DNA from: Eubacteriaceae bacterium
GTDB taxonomy: Bacteria; Bacillota; Clostridia; Peptostreptococcales; Anaerovoracaceae
Assembly (NCBI GenBank): GCA_902362435.1
Contig: CABIWW010000009.1
Span: 1 to 64,000 of the forward strand
Reading direction: 5' to 3'
Length of the DNA stretch: 64,000 nt
Positions 44,129-53,710 of this stretch are shown piece by piece. The notes below the pieces were generated by a model. That model was not told the DNA's origin and searched no databases. It saw only the letters and a program-made list of their open reading frames with translations. Position 1 is the first letter of the stretch. The number at the start of each line of letters is the position of its first letter. The position numbers and the translations under genes are program-made.

Positions 44129-44563
44129 AGTATTATTCCTCTCTGCGATCAATTGATCAAAAATTATCAGTGTTCTGTTGAACCAATAGTGATAACGGCA
44201 TGTCTTTACAGATGTGGCAAGTGAACGCAAATCAGCCCGATGTGTTCGTACAAGTCGCAGTTATTCAGTTTTCAATGTTCGTACACCCTGATTGTATGGA
44301 GGATAATGTTCGTATATATTTTTTCTGAAAATCTGGATTTCAATCTGGATTTCAACTTTTGATACGAACTTCTTTCATTGACAAGAATATCACAAGACGA
44401 TCGGCAGAGATAATTGATTATTCTGATGACGCCATCAGTTTTTCTAATGATTTCATATTTTCTGACAATACACATCAGACTCTGATGCGCTCCATGCTTC
44501 AAAATCATTTCAAATATCGGGATATGCCACTTTCTAAGCTATGTTCTTATGATCGGAATAAGT
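44129..44563. other. AT-rich gap before nrdR
   Basis: No convincing gene on either strand. ATCTGGATTTCA occurs twice in tandem near 44332-44356. Short open frames here have no ribosome site. Confidence 0.4.
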
Positions 44564-44592
44564 TAGACAAAAGACACAATATGTAGTATAAT
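44564..44592 (+). promoter_or_regulatory. nrdR promoter with an NrdR-box-like sequence
   Basis: TAGACA, 17 bp, TATAAT. Overlapping spacer and -10, ACACAATATGTAGTAT (44574-44589) resembles the NrdR box ACACWATATMTWGTGT at 14 of 16 places, which suggests autoregulation. Confidence 0.55.
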
Positions 44593-44639
44593 TATATAAA
44601 ATTTTGAATGCTGATATGTCCGAAAAAGGAGGTCACAAA

Positions 44640-45104
44640 ATGAGATGCCCTTATTGCGAAAACGAAGACAGCAAGGTAATCGACTCCAGACATACGGAAG
44701 ATGGACGTGCTATAAGGAGACGAAGAGAATGTGAAGAGTGCGGCAGGCGATTCACGACTTATGAAAAAATAGAAGAAGTCATACTTATGGTGATAAAAAA
44801 GGATGGAAGCCGTCAGGCATTTGACAGGAACAAGCTCCTGAACGGCATAATAAGAGCATGTGAGAAGCGTCCCGTGTCCATCGCTGATATGGAGAAGATA
44901 GTAGATGACATCGAGAGAGGTCTCAACAACACGATGGAAAAGGAAGTCGAGAGCAGTCTGATAGGAGAGCTCGTTATGGAAAGACTCAGAGATCTGGATG
45001 AAGTGGCATACGTGCGCTTTGCATCGGTATACAGACAGTTCACAGACATAAACACATTCGTAGCGGAGATAGAAAAGCTGCTCACCAACAGAAAGAACAG
45101 CTGA
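44640..45104 (+). CDS. nrdR: Ribonucleotide reductase regulator NrdR
   Basis: 154 residues. A zinc ribbon (CPYC...CEEC) with [20 protein letters not shown] is followed by an ATP-cone ([18 protein letters not shown]). NrdR senses dATP/ATP and represses ribonucleotide reductase genes. AAGGAGGTCA precedes the ATG. cmk and a SerK-like gene follow closely and may be co-transcribed, which would join nucleotide supply functions. Confidence 0.96.
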   Translation: MRCPYCENEDSKVIDSRHTEDGRAIRRRRECEECGRRFTTYEKIEEVILMVIKKDGSRQAFDRNKLLNGIIRACEKRPVSIADMEKIVDDIERGLNNTMEKEVESSLIGELVMERLRDLDEVAYVRFASVYRQFTDINTFVAEIEKLLTNRKNS

Positions 45105-45128
45105 GCGGAGAAAAGAGAAACGGCAGAT

Positions 45129-45779
45129 ATGGATAAATTGATCAGGATAGCAGTAGACGGGCCGAGCGGAGCAGGTAAAAGCACGATAGCAAAAGCTGTG
45201 GCAGCTGAGCTTGGCATAGATTATATAGATACCGGGGCGATGTACAGAGCTATAGGCTACAAGATGAAGCTCGAAGGCATAGAAGACGGCGGAGATGCGA
45301 GATTCGTACAGGTCCTCGACGATACGGACATAGACTTTGCCGACGGAGATATTATACTGGACGGCGAGACGGTCAATGATCTGATAAGGACTCCGGAAAT
45401 GTCAGAACGTGCATCGCGTTTTTCGGCGATACCTGCGGTGCGCGCAAAACTCGTGGAGCTGCAGCGTGGCATGGGCATGAAAAAAAGCGTGATAATGGAC
45501 GGCAGAGACATAGGCACCAACGTTCTTAAAGACGCGGAGTACAAATTTTTCCTGACAGCAACGGCAGAGGAAAGAGCAGAAAGACGTTATAAAGAACTGA
45601 AGGAAAAAGGGGAAAACATTTCTTTCGAAGAAGTTCTTGAGGATATAAAACAGAGAGACTACCGTGATATGACAAGAGAGCTGAATCCGCTGAAGAAAGC
45701 GGATGACGCGCTGGAAGTCGATACGACGGAACTTTCTATTGAAGAAGTGACAGACAGGATAGTAAAGGAGATCAGGTAA
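45129..45779 (+). CDS. cmk: Cytidylate kinase
   Basis: 216 residues. GPSGAGKSTIAKAVA is the P-loop; DTGAMYRAIGY, MDGRDIGTNVL and RDYRDMTREL are Cmk signatures. It phosphorylates CMP and dCMP. The stop TAA overlaps the next start by one base (TAATG), so translation is coupled. Confidence 0.95.
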   Translation: MDKLIRIAVDGPSGAGKSTIAKAVAAELGIDYIDTGAMYRAIGYKMKLEGIEDGGDARFVQVLDDTDIDFADGDIILDGETVNDLIRTPEMSERASRFSAIPAVRAKLVELQRGMGMKKSVIMDGRDIGTNVLKDAEYKFFLTATAEERAERRYKELKEKGENISFEEVLEDIKQRDYRDMTRELNPLKKADDALEVDTTELSIEEVTDRIVKEIR

Positions 45780-47023
45780 TGGCTACAGTAAGACCTTTCA
45801 AGGCGGTGAGACCGGCACGGGAGCGCGTGCAGGATGTTATTTCACTGCCTTACGATGTGATGAACAGAAGTGAAGCGGCAGCGATGGCGGAAGGAAATCC
45901 GCACAGCTTTCTGCATATCTGCAGATCTGAGATAGATCTGCCGGATCAGGAGGATCCGTACGACGCATCGGTTTATCAGAAAGCGAAAGAAAATATAGCG
46001 AAATTCATAGAAGACGGAACGTTTATCGAAGACGACAGCCCGTGTCTTTACATATACAGAGAGATAATGGACGGCCGCGTGCAGACCGGTATAGTAGGAT
46101 GCGTGGCAGTCGATGAATATCAGAACAACACGATCAGGAAACACGAATTCACGCGAGTGGAGAAGGAGCAGGACAGGATCAGGCATTTCGACGTGTGTGA
46201 CACGAATACTGAGCCTGTGTTCCTCACATACAGAGACGACAAGAGGATCAGATCCATCGTGGAGGGCTTTGCGGAGAACAATGAGCCGGTATACGATGTG
46301 ACTGCATCCGACGGGATACGACATATACTCTGGGTAGTGGACGACGAAGAGCTGATCGCAGGTATAACAGCGCTTTTCACAGAGATCCCTGCGCTTTACA
46401 TAGCGGACGGCCACCATAGAAGTGCGTCGGCGTGCAAGGTCGGACTGAAAAGGCGCGATGAGAATCCGGACTATACGGGCGATGAGGAGTTCAATTTCTT
46501 CATGGCGGCGATATTCCCCGACAGCGATCTGAGGATATTCGACTACAACAGAGTGATAAAGGATCTCAATGGACTTTCGGAAGAAGAGTTTATCGAAAAG
46601 ATAAAGGCTGCGGGCTTTGCGGTCGACGATATGGGTGAAGAGACGTATTATCCTGAAGCAAAGCATGTGTTCTCGATGTACCTCGGCGGAAAATGGTACA
46701 GGCTGACAGCCGACAGCAGTATCATACCGGATCATGTGATCGATTCGCTGGATGTTGCGATCCTGCAGAACAATATCTTCGAACCGGTGCTCGGCATCAG
46801 CGATCCGAGAACTGACAAGAGGATAGACTTCGTCGGAGGCATACGAGGTCTTGGCGAACTCAAAAGACGTGCAGAGAGCGATATGAAGGTCGCATTTGCG
46901 GTATATCCGGTAGACGTGACGGATCTTCTCAGGGTATCCGACAACGATATGGTGATGCCGCCTAAATCGACGTGGTTCGAGCCGAAGCTCGGCAGCGGAC
47001 TGTTCATGCACCGCCTCAAATAA
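45779..47023 (+). CDS. DUF1015 / SerK-like protein
   Basis: 414 residues. Family signatures: VRPFKAVRP near the start, VISLPYDVM, NPHSFLHI, IRKHEFTRVEKEQDR, and IADGHHRSASA in the middle. The family (PF06245) includes the archaeal ADP-dependent free-serine kinase SerK, and the EKE-D-R and GHHR residues look intact, so phosphorylation of free serine is plausible but unproven for bacterial members. Coupled to cmk. Its terminator is fused to the front of the next gene. Confidence 0.87.
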   Translation: MATVRPFKAVRPARERVQDVISLPYDVMNRSEAAAMAEGNPHSFLHICRSEIDLPDQEDPYDASVYQKAKENIAKFIEDGTFIEDDSPCLYIYREIMDGRVQTGIVGCVAVDEYQNNTIRKHEFTRVEKEQDRIRHFDVCDTNTEPVFLTYRDDKRIRSIVEGFAENNEPVYDVTASDGIRHILWVVDDEELIAGITALFTEIPALYIADGHHRSASACKVGLKRRDENPDYTGDEEFNFFMAAIFPDSDLRIFDYNRVIKDLNGLSEEEFIEKIKAAGFAVDDMGEETYYPEAKHVFSMYLGGKWYRLTADSSIIPDHVIDSLDVAILQNNIFEPVLGISDPRTDKRIDFVGGIRGLGELKRRAESDMKVAFAVYPVDVTDLLRVSDNDMVMPPKSTWFEPKLGSGLFMHRLK

Positions 47024-47042
47024 ATATGATGATGTATACAGG

Positions 47043-47082
47043 CTCCTTTGCGTGGTAAAAATACATGCAGAGGAGTTTTTTT
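47043..47082 (+). terminator. Terminator whose 3' arm contains the next gene's Shine-Dalgarno
   Basis: CTCCTTTGC and GCAGAGGAG pair (one mismatch), followed by seven T and then ATG of the PBP gene. AGGAG of the descending arm is that gene's ribosome site, seven bases from the ATG. Confidence 0.7.
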
Positions 47083-48711
47083 ATGGACAGAATGGCGGGA
47101 AATCTGAAAAAAGTCATGTTGATAGCAGCGGTGCTGGCTGGGCTGCTCGTCTGCAGGCTGTTTTATATACAGATCACAGGAAACGGAGAGCTGGCGGCGG
47201 TGACCAGGATGCAGTCGATGATAGCTCTTGAGGGCGGCAACACGCGCGGCATCATTTACGACAGGAACGGATCACCTCTGGTAGCTGATGAAAAGCGTTT
47301 TGTCTATATAATAAATAAGAAAAAGATGGACAGTGAGGCTTTGCGTATCCTGGACCGTATCGGCGCACATGAGGTCATCAACGAGGAGAATGAGTATGCG
47401 GTCTACAGCTCTGAGTCGTATGAAAAATATGCAGGGCACAGGCTGATATCCGGATATGGAGCGTATATACTGCAGGCATCCGCGAGATACAGCGACGAGC
47501 AGACGGCAGTGCACCTCATAGGGTATGTGAACAGGAGCGATTCATCGGGCGCTGCAGGGCTTGAGCTGATGTATGACGATCAGCTGTCCGGCTTCAACCG
47601 CAGGATATATGCGGTCGCGGATGTAAAAGGCGGGATCCTTCCGGGAAGAGGGCTTGTGATCACGTCTGACAGTGAGAAGGACTCGTCTGTCATAAAAGGC
47701 ATACGCACGACGGTGGACAAGGAGCTTCAGCAGGCCGTCGAGGAGATAATACAGAATGTGGAAAAGGACTGCGCGGTCGTCATTCTCGATGCTTCAGACG
47801 GGGGAGTCGCGGCTATGGCCTGTACGCCGTCTTTCGATCCCAATGATGTAGGCACGCATCTTGAAAGTGATGGCGATGAGCTTGTGAACAAGGCCACTCA
47901 GGGTGAGTATGCACCGGGGTCTGTTTTCAAGATCGCGGTCGCAGCCGCGGCACTGGAAAACGGTGTGGATATCGACTGCAGCTATGACTGTACGGGGTCG
48001 GTATCAGTAGGAGATCTGCAGGTGAAGTGCGAGACAGGTGGAGACGACGGGCATGGCAGCATAGGATTCGAGGATGCTTTTGCGCAGTCGTGCAACAGCT
48101 TCTTCATACAGCTGGGGCAGGAGATCGGCGCTGACGATATAATAGAGACGGCGCAGAAGCTTGGACTCGGAAAGAAAGCTCTGACAGGGTATCCTCAGGA
48201 AAGTGCAGGGCACCTGATGACTTCCGGAGAGCGGTCAGGAGATGCGATAGCCAATCTGTCGATCGGGCAGGGAGAAACTCTCGTCACGCCTCTGCAGGTG
48301 GCGCATATGACAGGGATCATAGCTTCCGGCGGCATAGACAGAGGCGTGCATATGCTGATGGAGGAAGAAGCCGGTAATGAACGCGTGATTTCCGGGAAAA
48401 CTGCGGGAGCGATAGCCGCCATGATGGAAAAAACGACGGAGAGCGGAACAGGGAGCGGTCTGGATATGACAGCGCGTGACGGGAGCGCGGAGGCTGCGGT
48501 GAAAACGGGCACTGCGGAGTACAGCGACGGCGAAACTGTCAGGACCCACGGCTGGATCACAGGGTATGCTCCGTGTAGCGAGCCGGAATATGTGATAACC
48601 GTGTTCGTGGAAGACGGAGGGTCCGGATCGGCGTCAGCAGGGCCTGTATTTGAAAAGATACTGGAATATATGAGAAAATCAGGGAGCTACAGCAGTCCGG
48701 CGCTGGCGTGA
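47083..48711 (+). CDS. Class B penicillin-binding protein (PbpA/FtsI type)
   Basis: 542 residues. One N-terminal membrane helix; then RGIIYDRNGSPL, the class B dimerisation start; transpeptidase motifs SVFK (in YAPGSVFKIA), SCN (AQSCNSFF) and KTGTAE. It cross-links peptidoglycan outside the membrane. The short length without PASTA domains resembles PbpA of the rodA-pbpA pair rather than SpoVD. The ribosome site AGGAG is buried in a terminator hairpin (see that entry), so translation may depend on how the RNA starts or folds. No FtsW/RodA gene is adjacent. Confidence 0.9.
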   Translation: MDRMAGNLKKVMLIAAVLAGLLVCRLFYIQITGNGELAAVTRMQSMIALEGGNTRGIIYDRNGSPLVADEKRFVYIINKKKMDSEALRILDRIGAHEVINEENEYAVYSSESYEKYAGHRLISGYGAYILQASARYSDEQTAVHLIGYVNRSDSSGAAGLELMYDDQLSGFNRRIYAVADVKGGILPGRGLVITSDSEKDSSVIKGIRTTVDKELQQAVEEIIQNVEKDCAVVILDASDGGVAAMACTPSFDPNDVGTHLESDGDELVNKATQGEYAPGSVFKIAVAAAALENGVDIDCSYDCTGSVSVGDLQVKCETGGDDGHGSIGFEDAFAQSCNSFFIQLGQEIGADDIIETAQKLGLGKKALTGYPQESAGHLMTSGERSGDAIANLSIGQGETLVTPLQVAHMTGIIASGGIDRGVHMLMEEEAGNERVISGKTAGAIAAMMEKTTESGTGSGLDMTARDGSAEAAVKTGTAEYSDGETVRTHGWITGYAPCSEPEYVITVFVEDGGSGSASAGPVFEKILEYMRKSGSYSSPALA

Positions 48712-48762
48712 TGCGGTGCGATGCGACGCACTGCATGCGAGGCGGGGTCCGTACATGACATG

Positions 48763-49389
48763 TCAGGATTCCATCGCGCGCCGGAGCTTTTCCAGAGCCT
48801 TCTTTTCGATGCGCGAGACATATGATCTGCTTATCCCCAGATATGCGGCGACTTCGCGCTGTGTCCTCGGTGCGGTGCCGAGTATGCCGTAGCGATGTAT
48901 TATGATCTGTTTTTCGCGGTCAGTCAGCACGCTGCCTAGTGCGTTGAGCATATCGCGAACCTGTATCCTGGTATTGATATCGTCTATGACGGCATCGGGA
49001 TCTGTGCCCAGTATATCGTTCAGACTGATTTCGTTCCCGTCCTTATCGGTCCCTATCGGCAGATTTATGGAAACCTCAGAGGAAGTCTTCTTTGATGCTC
49101 TTATACTCATCAGGATCTCGTTTTCGATGCATCTGGCAGCATAAGTGGCAAGTCTGACAGACTTGCCGCTGCGGTAGGTGTTTACCGCTTTTATCAGCCC
49201 TATAGTGCCTGTAGAGATATAGTCGTCCATGCTCTGAGTGGCAGTGGCGTATTTTTTTGCAATGTGGGCAACGAGACGCAGATTGCGCTCGATAAGTATT
49301 TCTCTGGCCTGTTCATCGCCTTTTTCCCATAGTGAGATATAGTATTTTTCTTCTTTGTCGGTCAGTGGTTTCGGAAATGAAACACTCAT
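48763..49389 (-). CDS. sigK: Sporulation sigma factor K without pro-sequence
   Basis: 208 residues. KPLTDKEEKYYISLWEKGDEQAREILIERNLRLVAHIAKKY corresponds to mature sigma-K (shown as RNLRLVAHIAKKY for the core); [14 protein letters not shown] and TQREVAAYLGISRSYVSRIEK are regions 2 and 4. The frame begins right at the mature end, so the hydrophobic pro-peptide of Bacillus is missing, as in C. difficile. AGAGGGG precedes the ATG. No recombinase or skin-like break is seen. It lies on the minus strand between a PBP and a DUF1540 gene. Confidence 0.93.
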   Translation of the reverse strand: MSVSFPKPLTDKEEKYYISLWEKGDEQAREILIERNLRLVAHIAKKYATATQSMDDYISTGTIGLIKAVNTYRSGKSVRLATYAARCIENEILMSIRASKKTSSEVSINLPIGTDKDGNEISLNDILGTDPDAVIDDINTRIQVRDMLNALGSVLTDREKQIIIHRYGILGTAPRTQREVAAYLGISRSYVSRIEKKALEKLRRAMES

Positions 49390-49579
49390 TCTATGTATCC
49401 CCCTCTGTAGATGATCGTGAGCGGATAAAACGCTGCATCATCCGGTATTTCAGCGTATTACCAGAGTCTCGCACCAGTGTCGCTGGTGTTGCCGGCTTTG
49501 GTACTATATGCAGAAATCAGAGGGGAAGTGCCTGACCTCAGAAAAAGAGCATGCTCCTATTTGAGGAGGACAGGATCAG

Positions 49580-49738
49580 CTATTTTCTTTTGAATGAAAG
49601 ACAGTCTGTACACTGATCAACGGTAGGGTCGCACTCGTGTGTTCCTACAGTGATGCAGTCCAGTGAACAGTAGTCAGCTGAATCACAGTGGTTCTGACAT
49701 GTTCCTACTGTGCATTTGATGCTTTTGTTCATATCCAT
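49580..49738 (-). CDS. DUF1540 cysteine-rich small protein
   Basis: 52 residues with eight Cys: KCTVGTCQNHC, YCSLDC, HECDP and QCTDC. The spacing is that of DUF1540, a short metal-binding-looking module common in Clostridia and often spore-linked. Function is not known. AGGAGGTCA lies eight bases before the ATG; a longer frame upstream lacks a site. It is close to sigK but transcribed separately. Confidence 0.87.
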   Translation of the reverse strand: MDMNKSIKCTVGTCQNHCDSADYCSLDCITVGTHECDPTVDQCTDCLSFKRK

Positions 49739-49894
49739 GATATTGACCTCCTGAAAAATGTTTTGCATTACTTATTATGCCCGCACGCGGTAAATTTATC
49801 GAAAAAATATTTAGAAAAACACGGTTTAAATGTAAAAATATGGTATAATAACACGAAGCACAGCAATGCATAATAAAAGGAGATAAAGGGAAAA

Positions 49895-50575
49895 ATGAAG
49901 ATCAGAAAACTTCCGGACAGCGAAAGGCCGAGAGAAAAGCTGCTGAGAGAAGGTAAAGAGCGGCTTTCCAATACAGAGATACTGGCGATAATAATAGGAA
50001 GCGGCACGGGCGGCAGGTCGGCGCTGGATCTGGCGTCAGAAGTGATATCGCTTGACAGCACGGGCATAAGATTCCTGGCGGGATGCAGGCCTGAAGAGCT
50101 GCAGCGCGTAAAAGGCATAGGAAGAGCCAAAGCGTGTGAGATCCTGGCAGCTGCAGAGCTTGGAAAACGCATCGCGACCAGACCGCATGAGGAGTGCACG
50201 CGCATAGAACGTTCTTCGGATATAGCCGAGCTGTTCATGGAGAAAATGAGATATCACAAGAAAGAGCATTTTGTGACGCTGCTGATAAATGTAAAAGGAG
50301 AGATAATCGAAGAGGCGGAGATTTCGGTAGGCGATCTGTGTTCAAGTACGACGCATCCGAGAGAAGTATTCGTGGATGCAGTCAGACGGAGCGCGGGCTC
50401 GGTCGCTTTCGTACATAATCATCCCAGCGGGGATCCGACGCCGAGCAGCGCCGATCTCGATACGACGAGACGGCTGATGCAGGCGGGAGAGATACTGGGG
50501 ATCCCGGTGCTCGACCATATAGTGATAGGCGACGGATGCTATGTCAGCATGAGAGCGGAGGGGATGATGGACTGA
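49895..50575 (+). CDS. radC: RadC-family JAB/MPN protein
   Basis: 226 residues. N-terminal helix-hairpin-helix (RVKGIGRAKACEILAAAELG, summarised GIGRAKA) and a JAB domain with FVHNHPSGDPTPS, giving the metal motif HxH-x7-D. Despite the name, a direct DNA-repair role is doubtful. In Firmicutes it commonly heads the mreBCD-min locus, as it does here, although mreBCD is missing. TATAAT at about 49850 and GGAG near 49880 precede it. Confidence 0.93.
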   Translation: MKIRKLPDSERPREKLLREGKERLSNTEILAIIIGSGTGGRSALDLASEVISLDSTGIRFLAGCRPEELQRVKGIGRAKACEILAAAELGKRIATRPHEECTRIERSSDIAELFMEKMRYHKKEHFVTLLINVKGEIIEEAEISVGDLCSSTTHPREVFVDAVRRSAGSVAFVHNHPSGDPTPSSADLDTTRRLMQAGEILGIPVLDHIVIGDGCYVSMRAEGMMD

Positions 50576-50596
50576 TCTTGCGACGAGGAGGCTTCA

Positions 50597-52945
50597 GTGA
50601 AAAGAGAAAAGAGATCGAAACATTCGCTGATGAGTATTTTCATGATATTTATGGGACTCGTACTGTCCGTGAGGCTTCTGGTGCTTACTTCAGTGCAGGC
50701 CGGAGAGTGGAAAAGCGCTGCGGAAGACATGTCGGTCAGAACAGTTTACGAGACGGCGCCAAGGGGTGATATACTCGACAGGAACGGGGTGGTGCTGGCG
50801 ACGAGCAGACCGGTCTATTCGGTATGTGTGAGCCGTGCCGGTATGGATCGGGACGAGATGCTGGAAACGGCTGCCTCTGTGATGAGCGAGCTCGAGGAAC
50901 TGGGCGAGGATCTGAACGTGACGATCGACGAAGTGCGGGACGCGGTATCGGATACGGGATATACGGCATATATGCCTGTAGTCATTGCGGAGGATGTTTC
51001 GGAAGAGGCGGCAGACAGCATACAGCGGCAGAGGATAAAGGGAGTGACTGTTTCCACTGAATATGTGAGAAGCTATCCGCAGGGATCGCTGGCATCGCAT
51101 GTCCTCGGATATATGGGTCGTATCAGCTCTGATGAGGAAGAGGAATATGTGAACGAAAAAGGATACAGAAAGGATGCACTGATCGGGAAGGCAGGCATCG
51201 AAAGCCGCTATGAGGAAAAGCTCAGAGGGAGCGATTCGGTACAGCGGTTCCGGGTGGACTCATCCGGCAGAGTGACAGGGCTTATCAGCAGCAGTGAAGC
51301 GAAAAAAGGCGGCGATGTAAAGCTTACGATAGATTCGAGGCTGCAGAAGGTGACTGAGGATGCTCTGGAGCAGGCGGTCGCAAAAGCTGCAGAGGGAGGT
51401 ACCTTCGAGAGCAGCTACGGGGATTATGCGATGACAACGGCAAAAAACGCAGCTTCAGGCGCGGCCGTGGCTATCGACGTGGAGACCGGCGAGGTGCTTG
51501 CCATGGCAAGCTTCCCGGACTATGATCCCAATGATTTTGCGGTATCTGTGTCAGAAGAGAAATGGGCGTCGCTCCAGCAGGAGAATCCGTACGATCCGAT
51601 GAGCCCGTCGCCCATGTACAACACGGCCACGATGACAGCCGTGCAGCCCGGCTCTGCATTCAAGCCGGTGACCGCACTGGCTGCGATGAGCTGCGGGCTG
51701 GACGAGAAAAAATATCTGTATGATGACGGAGCCGTGACCCTGGGAGAGAGGACGTACGGCTGTTTTCTATGGAATGAAAAAAATGAAACGCACGGATACG
51801 TGAGCCTGCGGGAAGCCCTCAAGGTATCATGCAATTACTATTTTTTCGATATCGCTGCAGGAAAAGACTTTGCGTCGGGGACATCTCTCGACTACGACCG
51901 CAGGATAAGCAACGAGACGATAACCGATACTGCGAAGATGCTGGGACTCGGCAGAAAAACGGGTATAGAGATAGAAGAAAGTGCAGGAGTGCTGCCGTCT
52001 GCAGAGCTCAAAAAAGAAGGGGTGAAAAGCTCGCTGAGGAATTATCTGCTTGCGGAAGAAGAGACGTATTTTAAAAAGGATACGCTGAAGGACAGAAAGC
52101 AGACCAGAAAAAATATAGAAAAAATCGTAAAATGGGCAGATAAGGACTTGACTTTAGAGGAAATTATAGGCAAACTAACTAAAGAGAATTTTATCAGACA
52201 AGATAAAGCGGAGACACTGGCGTCTATATGTAAATTCACGTATTTCGATCAGATAAAGTGGACTTTAGGCGATACATTCAACATTTCGATCGGACAGGGG
52301 GACAATGCGTACACCACGCTTCAGATGGCAAGTTATATGTCGGCCCTGGCAAACGGCGGGGTAAGGAAACCTGTTACACTTACAGCTTCCCGGAAGCAGC
52401 AGAAGGATACGCGGGAGGCAGGAATCCCAGACAAGGCAGATATCAGTTATATAATCAGTGCGATGACAAGAGTCACCGGAGATAAGGATGGCTCGCTTTA
52501 TCGAGCCTTTGCGTCTTTTCCCTATTCTGTTGCGGCGAAGACGGGCACTGCGCAGCGCGCCGGGAAAAAGAGTGTTGAAGATGAACGTGAGTATCTGAGA
52601 AAACATCTGCATCTGATAGCGCCTGACGTCACGATGAGTCAGGTGGAGGAGGAAGCTGAGCGTCTCATGACGGATTATCCGGATCTGTATGATAACGATG
52701 ATACGGCGCTCAGGAGAGCAGTGATAAATAAAAGCCGGAATGAAATAAGCGCAGATGACATAGATCTTTACAAGGAAGGGTACGACAGCTTTGCATGGAC
52801 AGTGGCGTTTGCGCCGGCGGAGGATCCGCAGATCGCGGTGGCGGTGATGCTGATCCAGGGCGGGGAGTCCTCGAATGCGGCTCCGGCAGTAAGAGAAATT
52901 ATAGGAAAGTATGGAGAATATTCACAATGGGAAAAGTCATTTTAG
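50597..52945 (+). CDS. mrdA: Penicillin-binding protein 2 (MrdA type)
   Basis: 782 residues from GTG with GAGGAGG upstream. One membrane helix (about 12-35), APRGDILDRNGVVLA dimerisation motif, transpeptidase motifs SAFK (VQPGSAFKPV), SCN (VSCNYYFF) and KTGTAQ. Two Lys/Glu-rich insertions, about 470-535 before and about 665-715 after KTG, enlarge it beyond the usual 600-700 residues. PBP2 works with RodA in lateral wall growth; rodA lies two genes on. The last 19 bases overlap minD. Confidence 0.92.
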   Translation: MKREKRSKHSLMSIFMIFMGLVLSVRLLVLTSVQAGEWKSAAEDMSVRTVYETAPRGDILDRNGVVLATSRPVYSVCVSRAGMDRDEMLETAASVMSELEELGEDLNVTIDEVRDAVSDTGYTAYMPVVIAEDVSEEAADSIQRQRIKGVTVSTEYVRSYPQGSLASHVLGYMGRISSDEEEEYVNEKGYRKDALIGKAGIESRYEEKLRGSDSVQRFRVDSSGRVTGLISSSEAKKGGDVKLTIDSRLQKVTEDALEQAVAKAAEGGTFESSYGDYAMTTAKNAASGAAVAIDVETGEVLAMASFPDYDPNDFAVSVSEEKWASLQQENPYDPMSPSPMYNTATMTAVQPGSAFKPVTALAAMSCGLDEKKYLYDDGAVTLGERTYGCFLWNEKNETHGYVSLREALKVSCNYYFFDIAAGKDFASGTSLDYDRRISNETITDTAKMLGLGRKTGIEIEESAGVLPSAELKKEGVKSSLRNYLLAEEETYFKKDTLKDRKQTRKNIEKIVKWADKDLTLEEIIGKLTKENFIRQDKAETLASICKFTYFDQIKWTLGDTFNISIGQGDNAYTTLQMASYMSALANGGVRKPVTLTASRKQQKDTREAGIPDKADISYIISAMTRVTGDKDGSLYRAFASFPYSVAAKTGTAQRAGKKSVEDEREYLRKHLHLIAPDVTMSQVEEEAERLMTDYPDLYDNDDTALRRAVINKSRNEISADDIDLYKEGYDSFAWTVAFAPAEDPQIAVAVMLIQGGESSNAAPAVREIIGKYGEYSQWEKSF

Positions 52946-53652
52946 TTTCATCAGGTAAAGGCGGCACGGGCAAAACTATGTTTTCCGTAAATCTGGGCGC
53001 GGTACTGGCGCAGCGGGAAAAGCGTGTCATACTGATAGACCTCGATATGGGACTGAGAAACATGGACATCTATCTGGGTATGGAAAACAAAGTCGTATAC
53101 AACATAATGGATGTAGTCTCAGGGATCTGCCGCATCAAAAAAGCCATGATAAAAGTGGACGGTTTCGATACCCTTTACTTCATGGCGGCTTCGCCGAGAC
53201 GCGACGACAGAGATATCACGCCTCTCCATATGGAAGTGCTGTGCAGCAAGCTGCGCAGATATTTCGACTACATAATAATCGACTGCCCGGCAGGCATCGG
53301 CGACATGCTGGATGTGGCGCTCAGACCTGCGGACCAGGTGGTGATCGTGACAGAGCCTGAAGCGGCATCCCTCAGAGATGCAGACGTCACAGAGAGATAC
53401 ATAAGAGAGAACGGCGTGACCAATACGGTCTTCATAATCAATAAAGTCAGAGTCGAGCTCATGAAAGCCGGCTTCGTGCCGGATCTGGCGACGATACTGA
53501 ACATGTTCAAAAATCCCGTTGTCGGCATGATACAGGACGACGACAACATACACATTTCCACCAACAAGGGCATACCGATAGTGTGCAAGAAAGGCACATA
53601 CATAGAAAAGAACTTTCAGGATATAGCGGACAAGATAACAGGGCTTATGTGA
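52927..53652 (+). CDS. minD: MinD-like ParA-family ATPase, short form
   Basis: 241 residues. Deviant Walker A SSGKGGTGKT, DLDMGLRNMD, DCPAGIGDM (Walker B) and VTEPEAASLRDADV are MinD signatures. Typical MinD has about 265 residues ending in an amphipathic membrane-targeting helix; here the chain stops at FQDIADKITGLM with no such helix. minC and minE are absent from the locus. It overlaps mrdA by 19 bp, so it is coupled to PBP2. It may have a different role from septum placement (inference). Confidence 0.85.
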   Translation: MGKVILVSSGKGGTGKTMFSVNLGAVLAQREKRVILIDLDMGLRNMDIYLGMENKVVYNIMDVVSGICRIKKAMIKVDGFDTLYFMAASPRRDDRDITPLHMEVLCSKLRRYFDYIIIDCPAGIGDMLDVALRPADQVVIVTEPEAASLRDADVTERYIRENGVTNTVFIINKVRVELMKAGFVPDLATILNMFKNPVVGMIQDDDNIHISTNKGIPIVCKKGTYIEKNFQDIADKITGLM

Positions 53653-53710
53653 GCTCTGTTTTTTCTTGTAAAGGTGCAGTCTTCCGGAGTGCACGGCGGT
53701 CATGAGCACG

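Noticed and set aside
48763..49389. Skin-like interruption of sigK
   Set aside because: The frame is complete and no recombinase gene or break is present.
49541..49560. GAGCATGCTC with A-run as terminator of the DUF1540 gene
   Set aside because: The palindrome leaves almost no loop and only three stable pairs.
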